A DNA stretch of 64,000 nt from Terriglobia bacterium (GTDB lineage Bacteria; Acidobacteriota; Terriglobia; Terriglobales; Acidobacteriaceae): NCBI GenBank assembly GCA_021324365.1, contig JAJPJE010000046.1, positions 1-64,000 of the forward strand, in the 5' to 3' direction. Position numbers and translations under genes: made by a program. The notes beneath the pieces are model-generated. The model was not told the origin of the DNA. It saw nothing but the letters and a program-made list of their open reading frames with translations, and searched no databases. The first letter of the stretch is position 1, and every line of letters begins with the position of its first letter. This document shows positions 1-8,375 of the stretch, piece by piece.

Positions 1-1168
1 ATTCATTCTTACGCACCAGGCCTTGTGCCACTAGCTTTTTCAAACCTGCCAGGGTAGCAGCCGAAGCCGGCTCGCAGCCGATGCCGTCTTCGCCGATTTC
101 GGCCTTCGCCACCGCGATCTCTGTCTCAGTCACCTGCTCAACAGAGCCGCCGGTCGCTTCCACGACGCGTACTGCTTTCTTCCACGATGCCGGATTGCCG
201 ATGCGGATCGCTGTCGCCAGTGTCTCCGCCTTTACAGGAACCAGTTTCTTGCCACCGGTTTCGCGGACAGTTCGCACTAGCGCATTGGCGCCTTCCGCCT
301 GGATGACGTGAATCTGCGGCAAGCGGCGAATCAACCCAGCGCGATGCAGTTCGAGCATGCCCTTCCCAATCGCCGACGAGTTGGCGAGGTTTCCTCCCGG
401 GACAACAATGTGATCCGGGGCCTCCCATTCCAACTGTTCGAGCAACTCGAACGCCAGCGTCTTCTGTCCTTCCAGCCGGTAGGGGTTCATCGAATTCAGC
501 AGATAGATCGGGTAACGATGTACCAGCTCAGTCAGGACATTCACGCAACCGTCAAAATCCGTTCTCAACTGCAATGTAACCGCGCCATACTCCAGCGACT
601 GCGCCAGCTTTCCCCACGCAATCTTTCCTTCTGGGATCAACACCAGGCTGCGCATCCCCGCACGAGCAGCATAAGCGGCCATCGAAGCCGATGTGTTCCC
701 AGTGGAAGCACAAGCCACCCAGCGGAAGCCCTTCTCCTTGGCCACGGAAATCGCCGCCGTCATGCCGGTATCTTTAAACGAACCAGTTGGATTCATCCCC
801 TGATGTTTGGCGAGCAATGTCTCCACACCAGCGCTCTTTGCACCGCCTGGCATCTGGTACAACGGGGTGTTTCCCTCGCGCAATGTTATGACGTGGTTCA
901 AATCCTGCAGAATCGGAAGGAAATCACGGAAACGCCAGACCCCGCTTTGATCCAGCGGCCCCAAGGATGTTCGTCGGCGAAGCCAGAATCTTTGAACGGT
1001 TTCCGCCTCGATCTCCGGCCAGTCGTAGACAGCCTCGAACAGATCTCCGCAGTTTTCACATCGAAAGTCTGCACTGGCTTCTGCACAGTTGGCGCCACAT
1101 CCGATACATTGCAGCTTATGGTGGCTCACTTGCGGCATCTGTTCAACAGCTTGCGCGGAATGGCTCAT
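1..1168 (-). CDS. thrC: threonine synthase (3' end cut by window edge)
   Basis: Converts O-phosphohomoserine to threonine with PLP, the last step of threonine synthesis in the cytoplasm. The frame is open from the ATG at 1168 to base 1, giving about 389 residues, so only the C terminus is missing. The N terminus has a Zn-ribbon-like cysteine cluster (Cys21, 24, 37, 40), usual for the long type of threonine synthase. The PLP lysine lies in NPTGSFKDTGM (Lys132) and the phosphate-binding loop in ASTGNTSAS. The start is only 7 bases after the lysC stop, with a GGAG inside the lysC end, so the two genes are one aspartate-family operon. Confidence 0.93.
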   Translation of the reverse strand, partial: MSHSAQAVEQMPQVSHHKLQCIGCGANCAEASADFRCENCGDLFEAVYDWPEIEAETVQRFWLRRRTSLGPLDQSGVWRFRDFLPILQDLNHVITLREGNTPLYQMPGGAKSAGVETLLAKHQGMNPTGSFKDTGMTAAISVAKEKGFRWVACASTGNTSASMAAYAARAGMRSLVLIPEGKIAWGKLAQSLEYGAVTLQLRTDFDGCVNVLTELVHRYPIYLLNSMNPYRLEGQKTLAFELLEQLEWEAPDHIVVPGGNLANSSAIGKGMLELHRAGLIRRLPQIHVIQAEGANALVRTVRETGGKKLVPVKAETLATAIRIGNPASWKKAVRVVEATGGSVEQVTETEIAVAKAEIGEDGIGCEPASAATLAGLKKLVAQGLVRKNE

Positions 1169-1175
1169 CTTGTAC

Positions 1176-2597
1176 TTATGCCTCCGCCCGCGCCGCATGC
1201 TGTGACAGGAACTCACCGTGAACCGCCTTCACCACGTCATCGGCGCTCGATGCATTCACGGCGAAGCAGATGTTCAACTCGCTCGCTCCCTGCGCTACCG
1301 CTATCACGCTCTGATTTGCATTCGCGACGGCGGAAAACAGCCGGCCCAGGATTCCTCTGGTGCCTCGCATCGATTCGCCCAGGACGCAGACCACGGCAAT
1401 ATCCCGTTGCACCTGGATGGGATTCACGACTCCATGCTGAATCTCTACGCGGAAGGTACGCTCCATCAGTTTGACTACCGTGTCAGTATCTGCCTCGCGC
1501 AGCACTAATCCTAATGAATTTTCCGAGGAGGATTGCGTCGAAAACAGAACGTCCACATGTTCGTGGCCGAGGCGTAAAAACAGCCTTCCGAAGATTTCCG
1601 CGAAAGAGGCCTCCCGCTTCGTGGTGAGAGTAATCAGGCTTGCTTGCTTTACAACCGTCACAGCTTTCACGGCCGAGCCGTTCCGGGGTACCTTCGCGAC
1701 GATCTCCGTTCCAGCAACTTCAGGGCGAAAAGAATTCTTGATCCACACCGGAATGCCTTTGTCCATCGTTGGGTGGATTGCCTTGTGGTGAATAACCTTC
1801 GCTCCATAGTAGGAAAGCTCGATCGCCTCCGAAAATGTAATCGCGGGAAGCGTCTTCGCATCGGAACAAACGCGCGGATCGGCAGTAAGTACGCCGTCGA
1901 CGTCGGTATAGATCCAGACTTCGTCGGCTCCCAGAGCCGCTCCTAATATCGTTGCCGAAGAATCCGAACCTCCGCGTCCCAGGGTGGTAGGCTGGCCCTT
2001 TGTAGTGGCGCCCATGAACCCCGTAATCACCGGAACCTTGCCAGCCTTCAGCAGAGGCGTCAGTACCTCGTGTGCCTTCTTTGCAGTCGCTTCGATATCG
2101 GGAGAGGCGTCGCCGAACTTATCATCGGTAACCAGAACGCGGGTCGAATCCACGAACTCGCCTGCCGTATTCATGGTGCGTAACACAGCGGCAAAGATGT
2201 GTGCGGACATCTTTTCTCCCATCGGGGCTGCGGCATCCATAATCTGTGGAGTGGTCGAGCGCAACAACAGCAGGGCCGCACAGACGTCGTGAAGCTGTTT
2301 CAGAACTGCCCCAACCTGGTCTTCAACGCCCTTGCGCTCCGGCCCTTTGAAAAGTTCTGCAATGACCTTCTTGTGGCGCTCCTGCAGGAGTTGCATTTGC
2401 TCTGCGACCTGCTTGTCCTCACCCTGACGCGCCGCGCTAACTGTCTTTAGAATCAAGTCAGTAACGCCGGACAGAGCCGATACGACGACTGCCACGCGGT
2501 TCTTCGCGGCAGTCTTACACACTATTTCGGCCGACCCGCGGATGCGTTCCACGCTACCGACAGACGTACCCCCAAACTTTAAGACAAGAAGACTCAT
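1176..2597 (-). CDS. lysC: aspartate kinase
   Basis: Phosphorylates aspartate, the committed step to lysine, threonine and methionine. The 473-residue protein opens with the kinase signature KFGGTSVGS (residues 7-15), followed by an amino-acid kinase fold with GRGGSDSSA and a YTDVDGVLTADPR stretch. The last 150 residues contain tandem ACT domains, the site of allosteric feedback by end-product amino acids. The length fits the monofunctional long aspartokinase related to the ThrA/MetL N terminus, not the shorter Bacillus type. It is followed at 7 bases by thrC, suggesting that the pair serves threonine supply. Which amino acid inhibits it cannot be read from the sequence. Confidence 0.94.
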   Translation of the reverse strand: MSLLVLKFGGTSVGSVERIRGSAEIVCKTAAKNRVAVVVSALSGVTDLILKTVSAARQGEDKQVAEQMQLLQERHKKVIAELFKGPERKGVEDQVGAVLKQLHDVCAALLLLRSTTPQIMDAAAPMGEKMSAHIFAAVLRTMNTAGEFVDSTRVLVTDDKFGDASPDIEATAKKAHEVLTPLLKAGKVPVITGFMGATTKGQPTTLGRGGSDSSATILGAALGADEVWIYTDVDGVLTADPRVCSDAKTLPAITFSEAIELSYYGAKVIHHKAIHPTMDKGIPVWIKNSFRPEVAGTEIVAKVPRNGSAVKAVTVVKQASLITLTTKREASFAEIFGRLFLRLGHEHVDVLFSTQSSSENSLGLVLREADTDTVVKLMERTFRVEIQHGVVNPIQVQRDIAVVCVLGESMRGTRGILGRLFSAVANANQSVIAVAQGASELNICFAVNASSADDVVKAVHGEFLSQHAARAEA

Positions 2598-2726
2598 CCC
2601 TGGCTCGATTTCCTTGGCTGTAGCAAATACTCGATTGTACCGGAGGAGGTTTCGCAGCCATTTCGAAAAACCCGAACAGTCCTAGCGGATTCTTCGATAA
2701 CGACGTCTGCGCTGTGTCCTGCAACC

Positions 2727-2755
2727 GTGACCTGCTCTCCTGCGGATGCTAGAAT
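2727..2755 (+). promoter_or_regulatory. candidate sigma70-type promoter for the DUF294 gene
   Basis: GTGACC (2727-2732), a 17-base spacer and TAGAAT (2750-2755) preceded by TGC, giving an extended -10 TGCTAGAAT. The expected start of transcription (about 2762) lies within a few bases of the possible TTG start codon at 2765, so the mRNA may be nearly leaderless or use the GTG at 2777. The same TGCTAGAAT occurs just before the glycosyltransferase start near 7377. Confidence 0.45.
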
Positions 2756-2764
2756 TCGGCGCCA

Positions 2765-4711
2765 TTGAGGTCTTCAGTGGCATCCTCCTCGCACTCTGTC
2801 GTGACTGAGAGCGTCATTTCTTTTCTGCAGAATGTACCACCCTTTGAATTCCTGCCGTCCGCGGAACTCGCCACAGTTGCGCGAACCATGTCTCTGGAAT
2901 ATTTCCCCAAGGATTCGACCATTCTCAGCGCCGGCAATCCAGCATCTGAGGCTCTCTATATCGTGCAGAAAGGGGCAGTGAAGCTGGCAATTCGGACACA
3001 AGTAGGCAAAGAACTCATCATCGATATGCGCAGTGAAGGCGAGTTCTTCGGCCTGCTCTCTTTCCTGGGACGTGATATTGCCCGCCTCGATGTGACTGCA
3101 GTCGAAGATACCCTTTGCTACGCCATTTCCAGTCAGGACATGCAGAAGCTGATGTCTCGGCATCGCGATGTTTCCGATTACCTGCTGCGGACCTCGGTGA
3201 CCCGCTATGTCGATCGCAGTCTGAACGAGCTGCGTTCGCAAACCAACTTGATGGGCAGCTCGGAGCGTTTGCTTTATGCACTCTCTGTACGCGATGTGGC
3301 GAAGGTGTCTCCCCTACTTTGCCCGGGCGATACTTCGATTCGCGACGTCGCGAAGCTGATGTCGCAACGGCGATCGAGCAGCGTTTTTGTCATTGATGAA
3401 AACAAGAATGCTGTCGGAATCGTTACCGATCGCGATCTCGCGGAGAAAGTCGTCGCTCGAGGTATGTCGCCCGACCTTCCGGTTACGAAGCTCATGACGT
3501 CCCCCGTTATCGCCGTCGACGAGGGCGATCCGGTATTCAACGTCCTGCTGACCATGCTGGGACGGAATATCCACCACGTGCTGGTGACATCGGGTGGATT
3601 TCCTAAAGGCATTCTGACCAGCCACGACCTGATGCTGCTCCAGGGGAAGTCGCCACTGAACGTCGTAGAACACATCGATCAGCAGCAGACGCTGGAAGGC
3701 CTGGCCAATGCTCACAAGCGAGTGAGCGACTTGCTGCCGTTACTGCTGCGCGAAGGCGCCAAGGCCAGTCACGTTACACGCGTTATCGCCGAGATGAATG
3801 ATCGCTTGCTAGCCAGAATTCTGAACCTTGCAGAGGAAAAGCTTGGACCGCCTCCTGTGAGCTATTGCTGGGTTGTTCTCGGCAGCGAAGGACGGCGTGA
3901 GCAGACGTTCAAAACCGATCAGGACAACGCCATTATCTATGCTGATGTAGAGCCGACAAACAAGGATTCCGTTTCTGCCTACTTCGCCGACTTTGCTTCC
4001 TTCATTGAGTCCGCGCTACAAGCGTGCGGGTATCCGCCATGTCCCGGCAATTACATGGCAACGAATTCGCGCTGGCGCCAGCCGCTCTCAACCTGGCAAG
4101 GTTACTTTGACCAATGGATCTCCGGAGCAGAGACCCACGATACCGAAGATGCTCTGATCTTCTTCGATATGCGCCCGATTGCAGGTGACCTTTCATTGTT
4201 TCGCTCCCTGTCAGCCCACGTGCAGCCACGCGTCAAAGAAGCAGCCTTCTTCAAATCCATCCTGGCGTACATTTCCACGCAGCACAAACCGCCGCTTGGA
4301 TTCTTTCGCACCTTCGTTCTCGAGCGCTCCGGAGAGCACAAATCCACCCTCGACGTAAAACTCTATGGCACCGGTCCTATCGTGAATGCCGCGCGCCTGT
4401 TCGCCATCGATGTCGGAGTTGAGGCCTCCAACACTGCCGAACGCTTGCGAGCAATCAAGGCGCTCGCATATGCCGATCCACCCCTGATCGATGACCTATG
4501 CGAGGCTTTCGAATTCCTGACAATGTTGCGCATCGAGCACCAACTTCGGCAGGTCCGGGAAGCAAAGTCTCCCGACAATTACATCGCTCCCGACACACTG
4601 ACAACACTGCAGAAGAGCTTACTGAAAGAGTCCTTTCACAGCATTGCCCGTGCCCAGTCTTTTATCGAAGACCGCTTTCGCAGCGCGGTATGGGCTCAAC
4701 TGGGGAGATGA
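2765..4711 (+). CDS. cNMP-binding / CBS / DUF294 nucleotidyltransferase-like signalling protein
   Basis: A 648-residue cytoplasmic signal protein. Residues about 25-130 form a cyclic-nucleotide-binding fold. Residues about 175-300 hold two CBS domains (adenine-nucleotide sensors). From about 330 there is a DUF294 putative nucleotidyltransferase domain with the motif LGSEGRREQTFKTDQDNA at about 372-390, followed by the helical DUF294_C domain to the end. The combination is widespread, and its target is usually unknown. The start is uncertain: TTG 2765, GTG 2777 and GTG 2801 are all possible. It overlaps the next gene, a DnaQ-like exonuclease, by 4 bases (ATGA), which implies translational coupling and a joint role. 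Confidence 0.85.
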   Translation: MRSSVASSSHSVVTESVISFLQNVPPFEFLPSAELATVARTMSLEYFPKDSTILSAGNPASEALYIVQKGAVKLAIRTQVGKELIIDMRSEGEFFGLLSFLGRDIARLDVTAVEDTLCYAISSQDMQKLMSRHRDVSDYLLRTSVTRYVDRSLNELRSQTNLMGSSERLLYALSVRDVAKVSPLLCPGDTSIRDVAKLMSQRRSSSVFVIDENKNAVGIVTDRDLAEKVVARGMSPDLPVTKLMTSPVIAVDEGDPVFNVLLTMLGRNIHHVLVTSGGFPKGILTSHDLMLLQGKSPLNVVEHIDQQQTLEGLANAHKRVSDLLPLLLREGAKASHVTRVIAEMNDRLLARILNLAEEKLGPPPVSYCWVVLGSEGRREQTFKTDQDNAIIYADVEPTNKDSVSAYFADFASFIESALQACGYPPCPGNYMATNSRWRQPLSTWQGYFDQWISGAETHDTEDALIFFDMRPIAGDLSLFRSLSAHVQPRVKEAAFFKSILAYISTQHKPPLGFFRTFVLERSGEHKSTLDVKLYGTGPIVNAARLFAIDVGVEASNTAERLRAIKALAYADPPLIDDLCEAFEFLTMLRIEHQLRQVREAKSPDNYIAPDTLTTLQKSLLKESFHSIARAQSFIEDRFRSAVWAQLGR

Positions 4712-5367
4712 GTTTGCGCTGGCCTAACCCTTTCTCTTCGCAAGCTTCCTATGCAATTCCCCTCGCCACGCCGCTCCGCGAGCTGCGCTTTGTAATTCTC
4801 GACACCGAACTGACATCCCTGAATCCGCACGACAACCGGCTGCTCTCTCTCGGTGCCATTGCGATGACCGGCACAAAAATCCATCTGGGAGAGCAGTTTT
4901 ATCGACTAGTGAATCCGGGAATTCCGGTTCCCTCCGACACTGTGGTTGTCCACAAACTTCGCTCCAACGATGTGGCGAGGGGCGAAACTGCAAATGAGGT
5001 TCTAACTGCGTTTCAGAAATTCTCCGAGGGCGCCATTTTGGTTGGCCATTTTGTCAGGATTGATCTGAACGCAATCCGCAAGGAACTGGCAATCGAAAAA
5101 CGCGACTTTGCTCAGAATGCCATCGATACTGTGCGTGTTCATCGCTGGATTGTCAGCCGCACCAAGTGTGCCGAAGACGTCGGGCATGCTCACGAGAAGC
5201 TTGATCTATCTTCTCTCTCCGCGGTGTATGGCTTGGATATTCACGATACGCATCACGCGCTGGAAGACGCCTTCCTCACGGCGCGCTTGTGGCAGAAATT
5301 GCTTTGCTCAATCGAGAAACTCGGCGTCCGTGATCTGGACAGCTTATTACGAATCGGGTCCACCTAG
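4708..5367 (+). CDS. DnaQ-like 3'-5' exonuclease
   Basis: A DEDD-superfamily nuclease of 219 residues, related to the polymerase III epsilon subunit but probably not the replicative proofreader. Motif I is DTELT (D-x-E), motif II lies in LVGHFVRIDLNAI, and motif III is the HHALEDA stretch (H-x4-D, DEDDh type). The ATG at 4708 overlaps the TGA of the DUF294 gene. The frame stays open further upstream, but that part is antiparallel to nothing recognisable and lies inside the DUF294 coding sequence, so the later start is chosen. DUF294 plus exonuclease pairs are known in other phyla. Substrate and partner are not known. Confidence 0.82.
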   Translation: MSLRWPNPFSSQASYAIPLATPLRELRFVILDTELTSLNPHDNRLLSLGAIAMTGTKIHLGEQFYRLVNPGIPVPSDTVVVHKLRSNDVARGETANEVLTAFQKFSEGAILVGHFVRIDLNAIRKELAIEKRDFAQNAIDTVRVHRWIVSRTKCAEDVGHAHEKLDLSSLSAVYGLDIHDTHHALEDAFLTARLWQKLLCSIEKLGVRDLDSLLRIGST

Positions 5368-5384
5368 CTCTTGAGTAAGTAACC

Positions 5385-5861
5385 TTATCCGTTTGCGAGC
5401 GCCCTGAGCGGCTCGCCCATTATCCTCACGCTCAGCCATTCCTTCTGTAACTTGGCGCCCAGTGCTTCGTAGAACTCGATTGCCGGGGTGTTCCAATCCA
5501 GCACCTGCCACTTCATGCCATAGCAGTTTTCGGCGAGGGCGATGCGTGCCAGTTCCGCCAGCACGGCTTTGCCAATCCCCTTTCCGCGGAATTCGGGACG
5601 GACAAACAGGTCCTCCAGGTACAAACCGGGGCGGCCCAGCCAGGTTGAGTAGTTCAGAAAGAACAAGGCGAAACCGGCAGGCTTGTCCTCCCACTCTGCC
5701 ATGAGTACGCGAAATTTCGGATCGCGTCCGAAGCCATCCCGCAGAATGTCGACAGAGGTTGCAATAGCCGCCTGCGGTTCGCGTTCGTAGTCCGCAAGCT
5801 CGCGTATGAATTGAACGATTAAGTCCGCGTCCTCGGGGACTGCGGGTCGAATCCTGAGCAT
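5385..5861 (-). CDS. GNAT family N-acetyltransferase
   Basis: A 158-residue single-domain acetyltransferase that uses acetyl-CoA. The cofactor-binding motif A is RPEFRGKGIGKAVL (R-x-x-G-x-G), preceded by the LEDLFV strand. The C-terminal VLDWNTPAIEFYEALGA block is typical of the spermidine/spermine (diamine) acetyltransferase branch. The gene stands alone and converges on the exonuclease gene with a 17-base gap. The true substrate, a polyamine or another amine, cannot be told from the sequence. Confidence 0.85.
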   Translation of the reverse strand: MLRIRPAVPEDADLIVQFIRELADYEREPQAAIATSVDILRDGFGRDPKFRVLMAEWEDKPAGFALFFLNYSTWLGRPGLYLEDLFVRPEFRGKGIGKAVLAELARIALAENCYGMKWQVLDWNTPAIEFYEALGAKLQKEWLSVRIMGEPLRALANG

Positions 5862-5900
5862 GATGTCATTCTACTGAGAGGAGTTCCCGTTTGGCAGAAT

Positions 5901-6236
5901 CTAACTACCGGCAGCAGGAATTACTGGCAGTGGCTTATCGAACTTCATGCCCACGAGCGAGTACTTGTCCCGCACCTCGGTTCGTACCACATCTCCCTCG
6001 ATGAAACGAACCGCGTTTTGGCCTTCCGGTGCGGCTACTGGCGAGACCGGTATCTCGATGGAAAGCCGATGAGAGCGCGGGCTCTTCCGTAGCGCGAGCA
6101 GTACCCCTCCTGCACTCACGTTGATCGCGGTGGCAAATTCCAGGGACATTTTGCCCTGCTCGTCGATGGTGCGAACGAACACAGGAAACGCAATGGGCAA
6201 ACGCGGCCACCTGCGCGTATTTCGGAAAGAAGCCAC
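5901..6236 (-). CDS. PilZ domain protein (c-di-GMP receptor)
   Basis: A stand-alone PilZ domain of 111 residues. It has the two c-di-GMP contact motifs: RRWPR (RxxxR, residues 8-12) at the N terminus and NVSAGG (N-x-S-x-x-G) at about residue 39. It is therefore expected to bind cyclic di-GMP and pass the signal to an unknown partner. The start is the GTG at 6236. It is divergent from a second PilZ gene starting at 6446, and the two share about 210 bases of upstream DNA. Confidence 0.85.
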   Translation of the reverse strand: MASFRNTRRWPRLPIAFPVFVRTIDEQGKMSLEFATAINVSAGGVLLALRKSPRSHRLSIEIPVSPVAAPEGQNAVRFIEGDVVRTEVRDKYSLVGMKFDKPLPVIPAAGS

Positions 6237-6445
6237 ACTTCATTATGAACTTTCTGATGCACTTCGGTTGTAACCATAGTAGCTCGCGATTGTTGCTAAA
6301 GGGTCCTGCAGCTTCTCGTCCCTCTGCTCGCCAATGAATGTCCTTCTGTCGGACCGCTTCTGTACTGGGGAGCATCGACCTTCGTAACAGAACGGATCAC
6401 CCCAATCAGCCATCTATTAAGGCATGATGAACCAGGAGCATCTGC

Positions 6446-7039
6446 TTGAGATGGTTTGGCAAAAGTCGTGACCGGTCGCATAAACCTTTCCATGTAACCG
6501 GCCCTACGCATGCCCGCGCCAAGCGTTTTACGGTGCGAACGCCCATTCGCTTTCGCTCGAACCGCGAATCGGAATGGCGTGTTGGAATCACGGAGAACAT
6601 CAGCTGCACGGGCGTGTTGTTCCGTTCGGATGACGCTTTGCAACCTCGTACTCAAATCACGATGCGCTTCACCGTGCCTTCGCAGATTTCAGGCGGGCTT
6701 CCCGTCGAAGTAATTTGCGATGCACTGGTTGTGCGTGAAGCGACTATAGCTCAGAATTCTCATGCACTGGCCGCAGCCATTCTGAACTATCACATTCAAT
6801 ATGACCGTACTCAGGTCCCGACTTTTTCGGCTGTGCCTGAACTGCTTTCTCCCGATAAACCCGCTTCCGCCAACTTCGTCCATCAATTCAACACACACTT
6901 GGCGGTCATCGTCGGCAACTGTGACCTTGTCCTAAGCCAGGCGAATCTGGATCCTGCGATCAGGAAAAGCGTTGAAAGCGTAAAGAGCGCCGGACTGAAA
7001 GCGGCATCCCTGGTACGTGAACTCACAACCGAATCTTGA
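6446..7039 (+). CDS. PilZ domain protein with C-terminal histidine-kinase-like DHp helix
   Basis: 197 residues. The N-terminal half is a PilZ domain with RFTVR (RxxxR, residues 27-31) and NISCTG (residues 51-56), so c-di-GMP binding is expected. Residues about 143-195 resemble the dimerisation/phosphoacceptor helices of hybrid sensor kinases of the HDFNNLL type: FVHQFNTHLAVIVGN with His146, then a second helix ending in ASLVRELT. No ATPase domain follows. The start is the TTG at 6446, with AGGAG seven bases upstream; the nearby ATG at 6451 is out of frame. It may be a phosphotransfer or dimerisation module that links c-di-GMP to a two-component system, which is inference. Confidence 0.8.
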   Translation: MRWFGKSRDRSHKPFHVTGPTHARAKRFTVRTPIRFRSNRESEWRVGITENISCTGVLFRSDDALQPRTQITMRFTVPSQISGGLPVEVICDALVVREATIAQNSHALAAAILNYHIQYDRTQVPTFSAVPELLSPDKPASANFVHQFNTHLAVIVGNCDLVLSQANLDPAIRKSVESVKSAGLKAASLVRELTTES

Positions 7040-7058
7040 AAAAGGAAAAGGAGTAGAA

Positions 7059-7262
7059 GTGCAAATCACGGCTAACAACCTCCCCCCATCGGTCATGGCC
7101 GCGATCCGGACCCCGGAACCATTGGTTTGGATAGACCGCTACATCGCCATCGTCGACGTGCTGCTCGCATCGCATCCCGACGAAGACGCTTACGGCCCAT
7201 GTAAGCCTCAACTCAAGGAGAAACGGTCACACAGACTGAAACTCGTGACCAAAGCTCAATAA
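7059..7262 (+). CDS. small hypothetical protein
   Basis: A 67-residue ORF with no family I recognise. The GTG at 7059 is preceded by AAGGAG at a spacing of five bases, a strong ribosome site, and an intrinsic terminator follows ten bases after the stop. These flanks are the main reason to believe it. It starts 19 bases after the PilZ-DHp stop, so it would be the second gene of that operon. The middle part (PLVWIDRYIAIVDVLL) is hydrophobic and probably helical; the C terminus is basic. Confidence 0.5.
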   Translation: MQITANNLPPSVMAAIRTPEPLVWIDRYIAIVDVLLASHPDEDAYGPCKPQLKEKRSHRLKLVTKAQ

Positions 7263-7272
7263 CCAAAAATCC

Positions 7273-7329
7273 GGCCCTGACTGCCTCTGATCAACCTCCG
7301 ATCCCAAAGCGTCAGGGCCTTTCTCTTTT
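7273..7329 (+). terminator. intrinsic terminator
   Basis: A nine-base perfect stem, GGCCCTGAC (7273-7281) with GTCAGGGCC (7311-7319), a long loop of 29 bases, and a T-rich tail (TTTCTCTTTT). It ends the PilZ/small-ORF unit before the glycosyltransferase operon. Confidence 0.7.
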
Positions 7330-7376
7330 CGCCCGAAATTCCTGTGACATTCTCTGTGCTAGAATCCGCGCGAGAT

Positions 7377-8375
7377 ATGCACGAAAACGACAGCGCGGGG
7401 CAAATCACCCTGCACGAGATCTCCGTCGTTGTACCCGTGTATCAGGGTGAACATACACTCGCGGCACTAACACAGGAAATCCTACCGCTTACTACACCTC
7501 AGGTCACGGCTGAAGGAAATCGATTTCGAATCCTTGAGCTGCTTTTCGTCAACGACGGTGCCGTCGATCGTTCTGCGGATGTGATGCGCGAACTTGCATC
7601 TCGGCATTCGTTCGTGCGGCCCATCTGGTTGTCACGCAATTACGGGCAACATCCTGCGACCCTCGCCGGCATGGCAAGTACCGTTGGCGAGTGGATTGTC
7701 ACCCTTGATGAAGACGGCCAGCAGAACCCGCTGGATATTGGACCGATGATTGACACGGCTCTGGCAACGGGTACGCGGCTCGTGTACGCGAAACCTACCA
7801 ATCCCGCTCCACATGGCTTCATTCGCAACGTACTGTCGAAATCGGCTAAATGGATTTCCACCAAAATGCTGGGGAATCGTATCGGTGCATTCAACAGCTT
7901 TCGCTTGATCGAAGGCGAGATTGCCCGCGGAGTCGCCGCCTACTGTGGCTCCAATGTATTTCTCGACGTCGCACTCTCGTGGGTCGTGGATACCGCCGAG
8001 CATTGCCCCGTGACTCTACGTCCGGAACGTGGCCGTCCGTCCGGCTACACATTCAGCAGCCTGTTCTCGCATTTTTTGCAACTTGTGCTCACCTCAGGCA
8101 CGCTTCCATTGCGTCTCGTGAGCCTGATGGGAGCGCTCTCCATCATCTTTGGGGTCCTGATCAGCGCCTTCGCTGTCTGGGAGCGTGTGCAGAATAGGGT
8201 ACCTGTCCAGGGTTGGACTTCGATTTTCATCGTGACCTGCCTCTTTTCCGGCTTGATCCTCATTTCACTTGGCGTAATTTCTGAATACTTGGGCGTGGCC
8301 GTTTCGATGGCGATGGGCAAGCCTGCCTACCTCATAACATCGCACCCCTCAGAAAATCTGGCTCGCAAGCCATGA
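7377..8375 (+). CDS. family 2 glycosyltransferase, DPM1/GtrB-like, membrane-anchored
   Basis: Transfers a sugar from an activated nucleotide donor to a polyprenyl phosphate or related lipid acceptor. The N-terminal GT-A domain begins with ISVVVPVYQGE and has the nucleotide/metal site DEDGQ about 95 residues later. Two transmembrane helices close the protein, the GtrB/ArnC layout. The ATG at 7377 is preferred over 7344, because a TGCTAGAAT -10 element lies between them (7357-7365). The gene overlaps the next, an epimerase, by four bases (ATGA), so the two probably act in one glycan pathway. Confidence 0.83.
   Translation: MHENDSAGQITLHEISVVVPVYQGEHTLAALTQEILPLTTPQVTAEGNRFRILELLFVNDGAVDRSADVMRELASRHSFVRPIWLSRNYGQHPATLAGMASTVGEWIVTLDEDGQQNPLDIGPMIDTALATGTRLVYAKPTNPAPHGFIRNVLSKSAKWISTKMLGNRIGAFNSFRLIEGEIARGVAAYCGSNVFLDVALSWVVDTAEHCPVTLRPERGRPSGYTFSSLFSHFLQLVLTSGTLPLRLVSLMGALSIIFGVLISAFAVWERVQNRVPVQGWTSIFIVTCLFSGLILISLGVISEYLGVAVSMAMGKPAYLITSHPSENLARKP

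Noticed and set aside
308-1474. Long plus-strand frame of 388 codons
   Set aside because: It lies antisense to threonine synthase and aspartokinase, whose motifs are certain on the minus strand; its product has no recognisable domain.
4498-4707. Upstream extension of the exonuclease frame
   Set aside because: It lies wholly within the DUF294 coding region, and the ATGA-coupled start at 4708 fits the family start.
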